Source: Heterohyrax brucei (Eukaryota; Chordata; Mammalia; Hyracoidea; Procaviidae). From it: a DNA stretch of 64,000 nt. The stretch spans positions 47,464,851-47,528,850 of the forward strand of contig CM053162.1 of assembly GCA_028571685.1 (NCBI GenBank), in the 5' to 3' direction. Below the pieces are notes generated by a model that saw nothing but the letters and a program-made list of their open reading frames with translations, had not been told where the DNA came from and searched no databases. Of this stretch, positions 43,067-53,285 are shown piece by piece. The position numbers and the translations under genes were made by a program. Each line of letters opens with the position of its first letter. Position 1 is the stretch's first letter.

Positions 43067-43449
43067 GTCATCTCTAATTCACTTTTAATTATTTATTTTT
43101 TGGTTTGTTTGGTCTTCAGTCTTAAAAAAGTTACACGGGCCTATAATTCAGAGTCACAGAATTCTCTTAGACTTGTTGCAACAGCAATTCCTTTCTCCCT
43201 CTCTGAGAGGCAATCACTTTCAATTCTTTGAGGTGATCCTTTTCGTATTTACTATCATAATCCAAATAACATAAAGTTTAAATTGCTTCTTCTTGATGTA
43301 TCTGTGGTGACCATTTTCTGATTGACATTTCACTGTAGAATGTGATTACTGTTCCTCGTCCTTCTGTACCAGCCAGCACCTTTCCGATCTCTACATGTTC
43401 CCAGAATAGTTCAAGTCTAATTTTGTTTGTTTGCTCATATTTAAGAATG
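43067..43449. other. Low-copy AT-rich stretch
   Basis: 'ctctctgagaggcaatcac' and 'tcaattctttgaggtgatcc' recall an old LINE region, unassigned. No gene seen. Confidence 0.35.
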
Positions 43450-43464
43450 CAGTATTAAAAATGA

Positions 43465-43625
43465 TTAAGGGGGTGGAGTCATTGTGGCACCTTAGACAGA
43501 AACATTCCTCTGCAGAAAAGGCTCCCCCCAAGCTCAGTAAAACAGATACACATGCCAGCTCTAGAACTCATGGCATCACAGGAAGGGGTAAAGAACTAGA
43601 CCAAATGCTGAATGGAGGAAGACAT
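43465..43625 (+). mobile_element. Possible L1 5' UTR start fragment
   Basis: 'aagggggtggagtcattgtg' matches the L1 5' end at 11500 in form (ggcggagtcaagatgg), followed by 'cccccaagctcagtaaaac'. Short and uncertain. Confidence 0.35.
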
Positions 43626-44029
43626 TGAAGATCTGATGTGACTGATTACTTTTGTGTGTGGCCTTTCTAGCCATAGTTTTAGAACTCCCATCCAAGTGAT
43701 TGTGTGATATGGCATACTGAGGGGACTGGCTGACTTTGGTTTAAAAGACAGCCAATTGCACAGAAGAAAAGAAGAGCCTGCTACCAAGGAAAGACAGCCC
43801 AGCAGAGTAGACCAGGTGGCAGCCTGGAGGGAGAAAGCTGGGTGCCCTTGGGTGAAGACTGAGGGTCAGGGAAAGGGGTGTCTGTGAGGACAGCTGGGAA
43901 GAAGCTATCCTCGTAGAAGAACTGTATCTTGAGTGTCCCCCGAGCCTAAATTACAACTATTAGCTCTTTAATAAACCTTGTAGGTGTATGTCTATGAATT
44001 CTGTGTGGCCGAGTGTTGTGGAAGGACAG
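43626..44029 (+). mobile_element. Candidate ERV LTR
   Basis: Ends '...gttgtggaaggaca' (CA) after a poly(A)-signal context 'gctctttaataaaccttgt' (43962-43980) and 'gaattctgtgtggccgag', the layout of an R-U5 end. The left edge is unsure. Immediately after it comes 'tggtgtcgggattgg', which starts TGG as all tRNA primer sites do and resembles a leucine-tRNA site. I see no second LTR. Confidence 0.45.
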
Positions 44030-44222
44030 TTGGTGTCGGGATTGGTCAAGATGGTGGAGAAAGGAGGCTTTTCTGCCTCTACCTCATGGGAGTCAGTCTT
44101 GCCCTGTTGATCTTGGTTCTCTTTCCCCTTTGTGAGGGGAAAACAGAGAATGAGAAGAGATATGGAGTGGAGGACCCTGCCAACTAACACATCCCAGTGT
44201 TACCATCTTGGAGCACAGCCAG
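44030..44222 (+). mobile_element. Candidate ERV leader, left part
   Basis: Begins with the primer-binding-site-like motif (about 44031-44045) and runs to 'gagcacagccag', where a solo LTR is inserted. The reading frames are short. No gag, pol or env motif was seen. Confidence 0.35.
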
Positions 44223-44801
44223 TGTCATGGATTGAACAGTGTCCCTCCCCAAAATGTGTGTAGCTATTTGACTAGGCCATGATTCGTGGGAAAACCCTGG
44301 TGGTTAGTTGCTATGTCTGCTAATCAAAAGGTTCGTAGTTCAAATTCACCAGGCCCTTCTTGGAAACTCTATGGGGCAGTTCTGCTGGTACTGTGTGATG
44401 TTGTTGTGCTCTATAAAACCTCCCTCTGTGATGTCAGTGACGGAGGATAGGTGGCAGTTGCATTGGTGGGGCAGAATTCAAATGTGTAAGATTGTATTGT
44501 ACCTTAAGGAAATACACAGGAAAGGGAAGCAATCAGAGAATTGAGGACCTCATACTGTCAGGAGAGAAGCAGTGCTGTGAGCAGAGCGTGTCTTCTGGAA
44601 AGGATCTGGGGTGCCTGAACCTCTGAAGCTCCCAGTCCAGGGGAAGATTGATGACAAAAACCATCCTCCAAAGCCTTTGCCTGGACCTGACACCCTGAAT
44701 TTGGGCTCTTAGCCTATTGGGTTGTGATGGAACACACTTCTCTTTGTTAAAGCCACCCACTTGTGGTATTTCTGTTATGGCAGTACTAGATTACTAAAAC
44801 A
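44223..44801 (+). mobile_element. Solo LTR containing a SINE
   Basis: Starts TGTCATGGATTGAACAG and ends 'gtactagattactaaaaca'. Flanks 'gccag' and 'gacag' agree in four of five bases. A SINE sits at 44288-44390. Same family as 29724-30198. Confidence 0.85.
44288..44390 (+). mobile_element. AfroSINE, 3' truncated, inside the LTR
   Basis: 'ggaaaaccctggtggttag', 'cgtagttcaaattcaccagg', 'aactctatggggcagttctg'; the usual tail is absent. Confidence 0.85.
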
Positions 44802-44889
44802 GACAGCAATGACTCTGGCAACTTCACAGAGCTCCCAGTGGGAGACAGAGTACCTGGAAATCAGAGAAATATGCTTTGCTACCCCTCAT

Positions 44890-45980
44890 ACTTCTGCGCC
44901 TTTGCCAGCTTCCCTTCTTTCTCATGAGCCACACCATGTCACTTGGGCTAGAGACACACCTGCCTGCCAACACCGAGTGTCCACCCTAGCCCCACCTGCC
45001 AGCTCTTGCTATGCTGTTTTTTCTCCTTTTTTTTGTTCCAGCAAGCCCTGCTGACCACCTCTACTACCCCTTCCTTCTAGCCTACGCCAGGCCACTACAG
45101 GTAGAGAGCAACTGGCCCACCACCACCCTAGGTCCACGTAGCCCCCACTCACTGGCTATTTTTCTTTTCTTTTTCCTCTTTTTGCCTTTTCTTTCATCCT
45201 CCTACGTAGTCCTGTGCACCTTCTCTACCCCTTCATGCCAAGTCTTGTTACTCCACCCGAGGCAGAGAGCTACTGGCCTGTTACACCCTGGATCCCACCT
45301 GCCCCACCCTACACAAACTCATCTCCACCCATCACTGCCTGCTGGCTTCCACACACCGTTTTATCCCTTTCTTCTTTTTCTTTCTCCTTCTCCCCTGGCC
45401 TCACATGGCATCTCTGCCTCTTACTGCTGGACCACCCCACCCCATCGCTGCCAGAGAGCCATCAGCTCGCTGCTATCCTGGATTGGCCCTGCCCCCACTT
45501 GCTGGCTCCCGTTATGTCATTTTCTTTCTCCTTTTCCCTCGCCTCCTTTTCTTCCCCCTCCCACCTAGCCCCGTGCACCCCGCCCCCTCCTTCCCACAGA
45601 TGATGCTACACAGATGTGGATAAAGACCATCAGCCTGCTGTTATCCCAGGTCTGCCTCGCCCTACCCACCATCTCTTACCAAGCCATTTATTTAAATTTT
45701 CTTTTTCTCTGCTTTCTTCCTTTTCTTTCTCCCTCCTACCCAGCTCCATATACCACCTCCTTCTCCATACCATGGGTTCTCCTTTCTTCCTTTTCTTTCT
45801 CCTTCCCACCCAGCTCCATATACCACCATCCCATGGAGTGACAGGACACTGCCTTGGCTAGAGAACCGTTGGCTAGCACCTATGTCTGCCCCACTCCCAC
45901 GTGCTGGTTTCCACTGTACTGTCTTTTTTTTGTATTTTTCCCTCCTACCTAGTCCCATAGATCACCTCCTCTTCAAAAAC
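44890..45980 (+). repeat. Pyrimidine-rich degenerate tandem repeat
   Basis: Units of about 155-240 bases. Each has a 'agagagc.a.tggc' block (44946, 45101, 45260, 45449, 45617, 45858), a CCCACC-rich part, a 'tggctccc'-type word and then a run of tttctttttctttctcc, ending 'cctacctagccc' and 'atacaccacctcct'. Six units are countable. The plus strand is nearly free of G. Open frames here (45011-45568 and others) result from low complexity. It lies where the interior of the candidate ERV would be. Confidence 0.7.
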
Positions 45981-46008
45981 CAGCCTTAAAAGACAAGGAA
46001 GGGCGTTA

Positions 46009-46573
46009 TATGAGATCTGACAATTAAGTTTGCGAACTTAATTGTTCTGAGTGCTACATACTTCATTGCTGACTATTGCTACGATTACCTTTAAAGTACT
46101 CTCCTTGGGAAATTGTGCACTGCTGCCAGCACCTAATCCACCCTTCAAAGCAATTTTGGAGCTCTTTTTCTGGAACAGCTATTGTACAAGGTGGCAAGAT
46201 GGCAAGTTTATGAACTTAATTGTATAGCTGCCTGTGAGGGAGTTTTTAGCCAGTAAACAAATAACTGTATTGGAGCACCCTCCCTACTCCCCTGATCTGG
46301 TCCCTGATGACTTTTTTATTAACCTGAAGATAAACAAAACATTGAAAGGTAGGCATTTTGATGACATTCAGGACATCAAGGTTAATAGGATGACGGCTCT
46401 GATGGCCATTCCGGAAGAAGAGTTCCAAGTCTGCTTTGAAGGGTGGGCTAGGCACTGGTGTCGGTGCCTAGCTTCTCAAGGGGAGTACTTCGAAGGTGGA
46501 CCATAGTGGTATTCAGCAGTGAGGTATGTAGAAGTTTTTCTAGGATGAGTTTGTGAATTTGTCAGACCTCGTA
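46009..46573. mobile_element. Mariner-derived hairpin element, copy 3, best preserved
   Basis: 565 bases between TA dinucleotides (46007-46008, 46574-46575). Left end 'tatgagatctgacaattaag', right end 'gtcagacctcgta'. The left arm (46009 to about 46172) is the reverse complement of the right arm (about 46403-46573). In the centre the plus strand reads LEHPPYSPDLVPDDFF (46276-46323), the last catalytic aspartate region of mariner transposases, then LKGRHFDDIQDI. This covers only the C-terminal third, so the element is non-autonomous. Confidence 0.9.
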
Positions 46574-46579
46574 TATAAT

Positions 46580-48195
46580 GATTAAAAGGATAATTCACGA
46601 AGAAGACATAATCTTAATGAATATCTGTGTACACAATGACAGGGCTCAAAAATACTTAAAACAAATTCTGATAGCACTGAAAAGAGAAACGGACACTTCC
46701 ACAACAATAGTAGGAGACTACAACACACAGTTTTAGGTAAAGGACAGAGCATCTAGAAGAAACACAACAGAAATACAGAAGATCTAAAGGTCAAATCAAC
46801 CAGCTTGACTTCATAGGTGTACACAAAACACTCTACCCAACAGCAGAAACTATATATTCTTTTCTAATGCACCTGGAACATTCTCTAGAGTAGACTACTT
46901 TTTAGGCCACACAGCAACTACCAGTAAAATGCCCAACACTGAGATTAATACCAAGCATTCTCTTTGATCACAAAGCTGTAAAAGTAGTCGTCAGTAGCAG
47001 GGAGAACAAAGAAAAAAAATCAAAACACTGCAATTGAATAACACCTTGCTTTAAAACAACTGGGTAGCAGGAGAAACCTTAGAGGGAATAAAAAGCTCCT
47101 CGGACTAAGACAGAATGAAAATACATCATGTAAAACTTGTTCTGCAAAGGCAGAACTCAGAGGTCAATTTATAGCAATAAACACACACATTGAAAAAGAA
47201 GAATGGGCCAGATTCTAAATGATAGCCCTGCAACTTCAGCAAATAGGAAGAAAACAGCATAAGAAGCTCATAGCCATCAGAAGAAAGGAAGTAGTAAGGA
47301 TAAGAGCAAAAATAAATGAGACAGAGGTTAGAAAGATAATAGAATCAACAAAGACAAAGTTGATTAAACAGATGATCAAAATGAACATACACCTTAAAGG
47401 ACTGAATTATAGGCACTGAGAGCTGTGGACTATGGTGTCTGGGGACGTCTAGATCAATTGGCATAACATAGTTCATAAAGCAAATGTTCTGTGTTCTACT
47501 TTGGTGTGTAGCATGTGGGGTCTTAAAAGCTTCTGAGTGAACATTTAAGGTACATCTGCCGGTCCTGTCGTATTTGGAGCAAAGGAGAATGAAGGAAACC
47601 AGACACAAGGAAAATATTAGGCCAATGGACTAATGGACCATGTGAACCACAGCATCCACCAGCCTGAGCCCAGAAGAACTAGATGATGCCGGGCTACCAC
47701 TGCCAGTTGCTCTGACAGGGATCACAGTAGAGGGTCCCTGACAGAATGGGAGAAAAACGTAGAACAAAACCCAAAATTGCAAAAAAAAAGGACTGGACTT
47801 AGTGCTCTGACAGAGGCTGGAGGAACCCCTGGGATGATGGCCCTTGAACACCCTGCTAGCTCAGAACTGAGAGTCCACCTTTTAGCCAAAGATCAGACAG
47901 AGCTGTAAAACAAATGGTAACACACACGAGGAATGAGCTTCTTAGCTCAGTCAAGACTGTGAGACCACATGGGCAATCCTTGCCCAAAAGCAAAGATGAG
48001 AAGGCAGGAAGGGACAGGAAAACCGAATCAATGGACATGGAGAACTCAACGTGAAAAGGGAAAGGGAGAGAGTGCTGACACATCACCAGGACTGCAGCCA
48101 GCACCACAAAACAATTTGTATATAAATTTATGAGTGAAAAACTAGTCTGTGCTGTAAATTTTCACTTAAAACACAATACAATTTTTAAAAAGTGA
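46580..48195 (+). mobile_element. L1, sense, internally deleted
   Basis: An ORF2 endonuclease stretch in broken frames (46580-47040: a 'DYNTQF'-like segment, 'SRVDYFLGH', 'SDHKAVK'-like) and a linker (47185-47410) are followed directly by the 3' UTR. The RT domain is absent. Core 2 (about 47519-47533) and core 1 (about 47667-47700) are present in sense orientation. An A-rich end is at 48166-48200. Confidence 0.8.
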
Positions 48196-48640
48196 GGCAA
48201 AAAAGAAACAAAAAGCTAACAGGAGATTCTGATCCTGTGAGTCACGCTTGGAGACGGTGGGCTTCGTTGTAGGGTTATCTGTGTTGTTTCTCTAGGGAAC
48301 CCACAATATCAGAATGTTAAAGTCTTTCTTATTGGACAGTAAGATGGCTCAGAAAAGAGCCTTCCAGTTCTTAATGATACAGGCCTAGATGTCTGGGTTC
48401 TGGGAGCCACGTGGGATTAGAAGGCTGAGCGTCGGCGTTCAGTATGTGGTCTTCCACTTACTCTTCTGTTTCTGTCATAATTCCTTTCCCATCAGCTGCA
48501 TTTGGTGTCCTGTAGTCCAGCCAATCTCCACAGAATAAAGCTTGCATCTCAAGCTAGGGTTCTAGAAGAGTGATCGCGCAGTTGCACAGAGCTGGGGAAG
48601 GAAGCTAAGTGTCAGCTGGTTAATTTATTTATTTTTAACA
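48196..48640. other. Low-copy stretch, no gene seen
   Basis: Nothing recognised between two L1 copies. Confidence 0.4.
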
Positions 48641-48775
48641 CAGCTCTGTCGAAGCATAACTGACTTAAATTGCTTATTTAAAATGTATATATTGGTAAGT
48701 TTTCACATAATGTATATACTCTTGAAATCATTATTACAATCAAGATAATGAACATGTTAGCATTACTGATAGTTG

Positions 48776-48982
48776 GAGTCCCTGGGTGGTGCTAACAGTG
48801 AAACTCTGGGCTGATAACCCCAAGATTAGAGGTTCAAACCTGCCCAGAGGTGTCTTGGAAGACAGACCTGGTGATCTGCTTCTGAAAGGTCAAAGCCTTG
48901 AAAACCCCCTGGAACAGTTCTACTCCACACATGTGGGGTCACCATTCATCAGAACTGACTCGATGACAAATATAATGACACT
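48776..48982 (+). mobile_element. AfroSINE variant in old L1
   Basis: 'agtccctgggtggtgctaac', 'tgcccagaggtgtcttgg', 'cagaactgactcgatgac'. Confidence 0.88.
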
Positions 48983-49365
48983 GCCGAATAGATTAGTTTA
49001 CCTTTTCTGAATTTTCTAAAATTATGTATGTGATCTGACTTGACGGCACTTGACTTGACTAGAATCATACAGCATGTGCTCTTTTTCTTTTGGTCTGATT
49101 CTTTTGCAGTCAGCAAAATTATTTTGAGATTCATCCACATTGTTGCATACCTTAATATTTTTTATTGCTAAGGAGCATCCCATTATATGGATACATGACA
49201 ATCTGTTTATCTCTTCAGCCCTTGAGAGCCATATATTTTTCTAGTTTTTGATTATTACAAATTAGGCTGTTGTGAACACTCATGTGCAAACTGTGGTGTG
49301 GACGTATTTTTTTCATTCTACTGTGGGAATGGCTGGTTCATATGGTGAATATATGTTTAACTTTT

Positions 49366-50630
49366 TTTAAAATTTTTTATTTAACATAACTGAGTGAAAA
49401 TGTACATTCTCGTATAAATTTACATGCCCACCTATATGCAGCTTCCACTGCTCTCCCTGTCCGGTGACTGCACACTATTCCTCTCTGCTCCATACATGTC
49501 TCATCCTCCCAACAGCCTCCTTTCCCTTCCTCTCCATCCACTCCCCTTCCTCCAGCCAGAGGTCAGCAAGATGATATCCTATAGATGTATAGAACCATAA
49601 AGTGCTTCCAATATGTGGTCACTCTGCATTGCCAAGTCCAATCCATTCCTGTCCAAAGAGTGGACCTTTGTTATAATTTATGGGAAAGGGCAGCATCAGG
49701 GCCGGGGGCCATGCTCTCAGAGGAACCCCCAAACCGCTGGACCATCAATTGAGGTCTTTTAGTGGAGATCTCAGGATGCACCCCTTTTTATTCTTGTGTT
49801 GCCAGTGAGACTCCTCTCTGTGAGCTCCATTGTGGCTATCACTGGTGGTGGCCGGGCACCATCCGGTTCTTCCTGTCCCAAGTCGATGTAGGCACCCACT
49901 CTTGTGGGTCTCTCTATCTTCTAGGTTGTCTTTACTGCATGTCATTTTGGTCCTCGGTGAGCATCCGTTCCTGCTGAGTTGGGACCATTTGCTGTGTCCT
50001 CGGATGGCAGCTTGGCAGCTTTTAAGACCCCAGACTCCACTCACCAATGTGGGGTGCAGAGAGCTGTCTTAGCAAAATGCTAGTTGTGCCAGTTGGCCTG
50101 GAATTTGCCTAAGAGCATGGTCCCCCGCCCCCCGCCTCAGCTACTCTGTCCTTGCAGTATTGAGTTGAGATGGAAGGAGTACTCAAGTTATGCTGAAGTC
50201 CACTTAATGTTGTTCTTGTTTCTAATGTGTGCTGTCACCGCTTTCTCCCAACTAGATTTCTAGTAACTATCTAAACTAAACCCTCCCCCCCTTCCTCCCT
50301 CCCCTCCCTTGCAGCTGTCAAAGAGTCTTTTCTTCTATACGCAAGTCTGTTTTTGAGATCTTATCGTAGAGGTCTCATACAGTATTTGTCCCTTTGTCAC
50401 TGGCTACTTTCACTCAACATAATGTCTTCCAGTTGAAACCAGGTTAGGAGGTGTTTCCTGGAATCATCGTTATTCTTTATCATTGCGTAGTGCTCCATTG
50501 AGTATATGTACCATAGTTTACCAATCCATTCTTCTATTGTTGGGCATCTGGGTTGATTCCATCTTTTTGCTATCGTGGACTGTGCTGCGATAAACATTCT
50601 GGTGCATGTGTCCATTGGTGTGAAAGGCCT
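49366..50630 (-). mobile_element. Young L1, 5'-truncated, with 16-base target duplication
   Basis: 1.27 kb of 3' UTR and ORF2 C-terminus (minus-strand frame from about 50630: ARMFIAAQSTIAKRWNQ). Both sides carry tatatgtttaactttt (49350-49365, 50631-50646). Here the late ORF2 stop of the 4.3 kb copy is a tryptophan codon (HLLTWFQLED). Confidence 0.95.
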
Positions 50631-51954
50631 TATATGTTTAACTTTTAAAGACACCACTGAGCTGTTTTCCAAAATGGTTGTATCATGTTACATTCGTACC
50701 AGTGAAGATGAAAATTCGAGTTGCTCAGCGTCCTCAGCAATATGTGATTTAATCAGTCATTTAAGTTTTAGACAGTCTAATAAATTGTAATACCTATTTG
50801 CGTTTCCTAGTGACTGTTGGTGTCGACCATCATTGCATGTGCTTGCTTGACATCTGAAGATGCTCTTTGGTAAAGTATCTGTTCTGATCTCTTGCTCACG
50901 TTAAAATAAAATAAGTTGTTGGTTTTCTTACTGAGTTTGAGAGTTACTTGCATATTTTGGATACAAGTCCTTTATCAAATTTGTGATTTGCAAAAATTTG
51001 CTCTTAACCAGTGACTTATCTTTTTGTTGTCTTAAAAATGTCTTTCAAAGAGAAAATACATCTAATTTTGATGAAGTCCAAATCATTGAATTTTTATTTT
51101 ATTATTTGTACTTTTGGTGTTGAAATCAAGATGTCCCTCTAAATTCTGTGTTAGCTGCATCCCACAAATTTTGATGTGTTTTCATTCAATTCAAAATATT
51201 TTAAAATTTGTTTTGTGATTCATGGGTTAAGAAGCATGTAACTTAGTTTTGTTCATAGAATATACTTTGTATTAGTTGACCCCTTTTAAATTTACCAAGA
51301 TTTGTTTCACAGCCCAGAATACGGACTATTGTAGTACATACTCTGTATGCGTTAAAGAGGAAAATGTATTTTTGGCTAGTGTTGGCAGATTGTTTCCTGA
51401 AAGTTAATTAAGCCATGTTAGCGGATAATATTGTTCAAGTCTTCTACGTGTTAAGTGATTTTTTGGTGTCTACTTGTTTCACCAGTTATTTAGAGAGCGG
51501 TGTCCAAATTTCTGAAATTACTAATTTCCTTATTTCTCTTTGTAATTCTGTCAGTTTTCGCATGATGTATTTTGAAACTTTGTTGTTATGTATACAAATA
51601 TTTCAGATTTTTATGTTTTGTTGGGAAATTGACCTCTTTATAGTTATGAAATGACATTTTATATATCCCTGTAGTAGTTTTTCCCCTGAAATCTACTTTG
51701 TCTAATATTAATATAGCTACTGTACCTTTATCATGGTTAGTGTTGGCATAGTATACATTTTTCCATCCTTTTACTTTAAATCTGTTTCTTTATATTTAAA
51801 GTGAGCTTCTTATAGATGATCTATATTTGTGTCTTGCTTGATTATCCAATCTAACAGTCTCTGCCTTTTAAAAAATACATTCCAAATGTATTTTGACTAT
51901 TTCTTTCTAATATGATGATTGATACAGTTGTATTTGAGTCTGTTGTATTTAGCT

Positions 51955-52812
51955 ATTGTCTAGTTGGTTCTAACTCATAGTGACCCTGTGTACAACAGAA
52001 CAAAACACTGCCCAATCTCTGTGCCATCCTGACAACTGTTGTTATGCTTGAGCCCTTTGTCGTAGCCCCTGTGCCAATCCTTCTTGTTGAGAGTCTTCTT
52101 GTTTTTTGCTGACTCTCTACCAAGCATGGTGTCCTTCTCCAGGAATTAGCCCCTCTTGGTAATATGTCTAAAGTATGTGAGATGAAGTCTCACCATCCAT
52201 GCTTGTAAGGAGCATTCTGGCCGTACTTCTTCCAAGACAAATTTGTTTGCTCTTCTTGCAGCCCATGGTATATTCAATATTTCTTTCTAGTACCATAATT
52301 CAAAGGTGTCAGTTTTTTGGTCTTTCTATTAATGTTCAGGTGCACCTTGCTTCTAAAGTGACATTTGTCCTTTCAAACAGTTTAAAGGGATCTTTTGCAG
52401 CGGATATCCCAAGTGTATGTACTTCAAGTCATATTCACTTTCACTACACAAGGTTGTGTCATCTATGTAACACAGGTTGCTAATAAGTCCACCTTCAATC
52501 CTGATGCCCTGTTCTTCCTCATATAGTCCAGGTTCTCAGATTGTTTACTCAGCATGAAGGTGGAACAAGTCTAGTGAAAGGATACAAGCCTGACACACAC
52601 CTCCCTTGACTTGAAACCACATACTGTCCCCTGCTGTGTTCAAATGACTGCCTCTCAGTCTATGCACAGACTCCTCAAGAGCACATCTCAGTGTTCTGAA
52701 ACTCCACTCCTCACAATGTTATCCATAATTTGTCATGATCCACACGGTTGAATGCCTTTGTGTATTAATAAAGCACAGGTAGATACATCTTCTGTTCATC
52801 CTCTGCATTCTT
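51955..52812 (-). mobile_element. RTE LINE 3' fragment, antisense
   Basis: Plus strand: 'tctagttggttctaactc', 'caacagaacaaaacactgcc', 'accaagcatggtgtccttc', then the palm region ('aaggttgtgtcatctatg', 'agtgaaaggatacaagcc'). Similar extent to 15173-16202, more diverged. Confidence 0.85.
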
Positions 52813-53285
52813 TTTCTTTATTTTTCTACCTTTTTTTGATTTATTGAGTATTTGTAATGTTTTCATTTTATCTTCTCTGTTGGTTTACTAGCTATAACTC
52901 TGTGTTTTATTTTGGTGTGTGCTTCAGTATTTGCTAGAGTTTATTTTATCACAGCCTGTCTTGAAGTAATATTACAGGACTTCATGTAGAGTATAAGAGC
53001 TGTAGAGCAGTTGCTTCTGTTTCTTCCTCCAGGTCTTTGTGTTAACTGTTTACATGTCCTTTACTTCTGTTCATGTTATAAACTCTAAAATACTTCATAT
53101 TTATCTAGGTAGTTAACATTTCTGGAGGTCTTTATTCCTTTGTATAAATCTAGATTTTTATCTGGTATCATATTACATCTGCTTTACAATACTTTCTTTG
53201 GCTTTGTTTTTTGGTAGTACGTGTGTGCTGGTGAGGAATGATTTCAGCTTTTGTATATCTGAAAAAAGCTTTATTTCATTTGTTT

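Larger units (their letters stand above)
48640..53285 (-). mobile_element. Old L1, antisense, interrupted by SINE, young L1 and RTE
   Basis: Collinear old L1 segments on the minus strand: 3' UTR and ORF2 end (48640-48775, 48983-49349), ORF2 3' part (50647-51120), an endonuclease/linker part (51120-51955; 'gctgcatcccacaaattttg') and an ORF1-like part (52813-53285). The RT middle is missing near 51100. Guests: SINE 48776-48982, L1 49366-50630, RTE 51955-52812. It is the oldest layer here. Confidence 0.75.

Noticed and set aside
45011..45603. Long overlapping plus-strand frames of 130-185 codons
   Set aside because: They sit in the pyrimidine-rich tandem repeat. A strand poor in A and G has few stop codons, so several frames are open at once; the peptides are only proline, serine, phenylalanine and leucine runs.
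44890..45980. CRISPR-like array
   Set aside because: Units are 155-240 bases and degenerate, without short identical repeats and unique spacers; the genome is mammalian.
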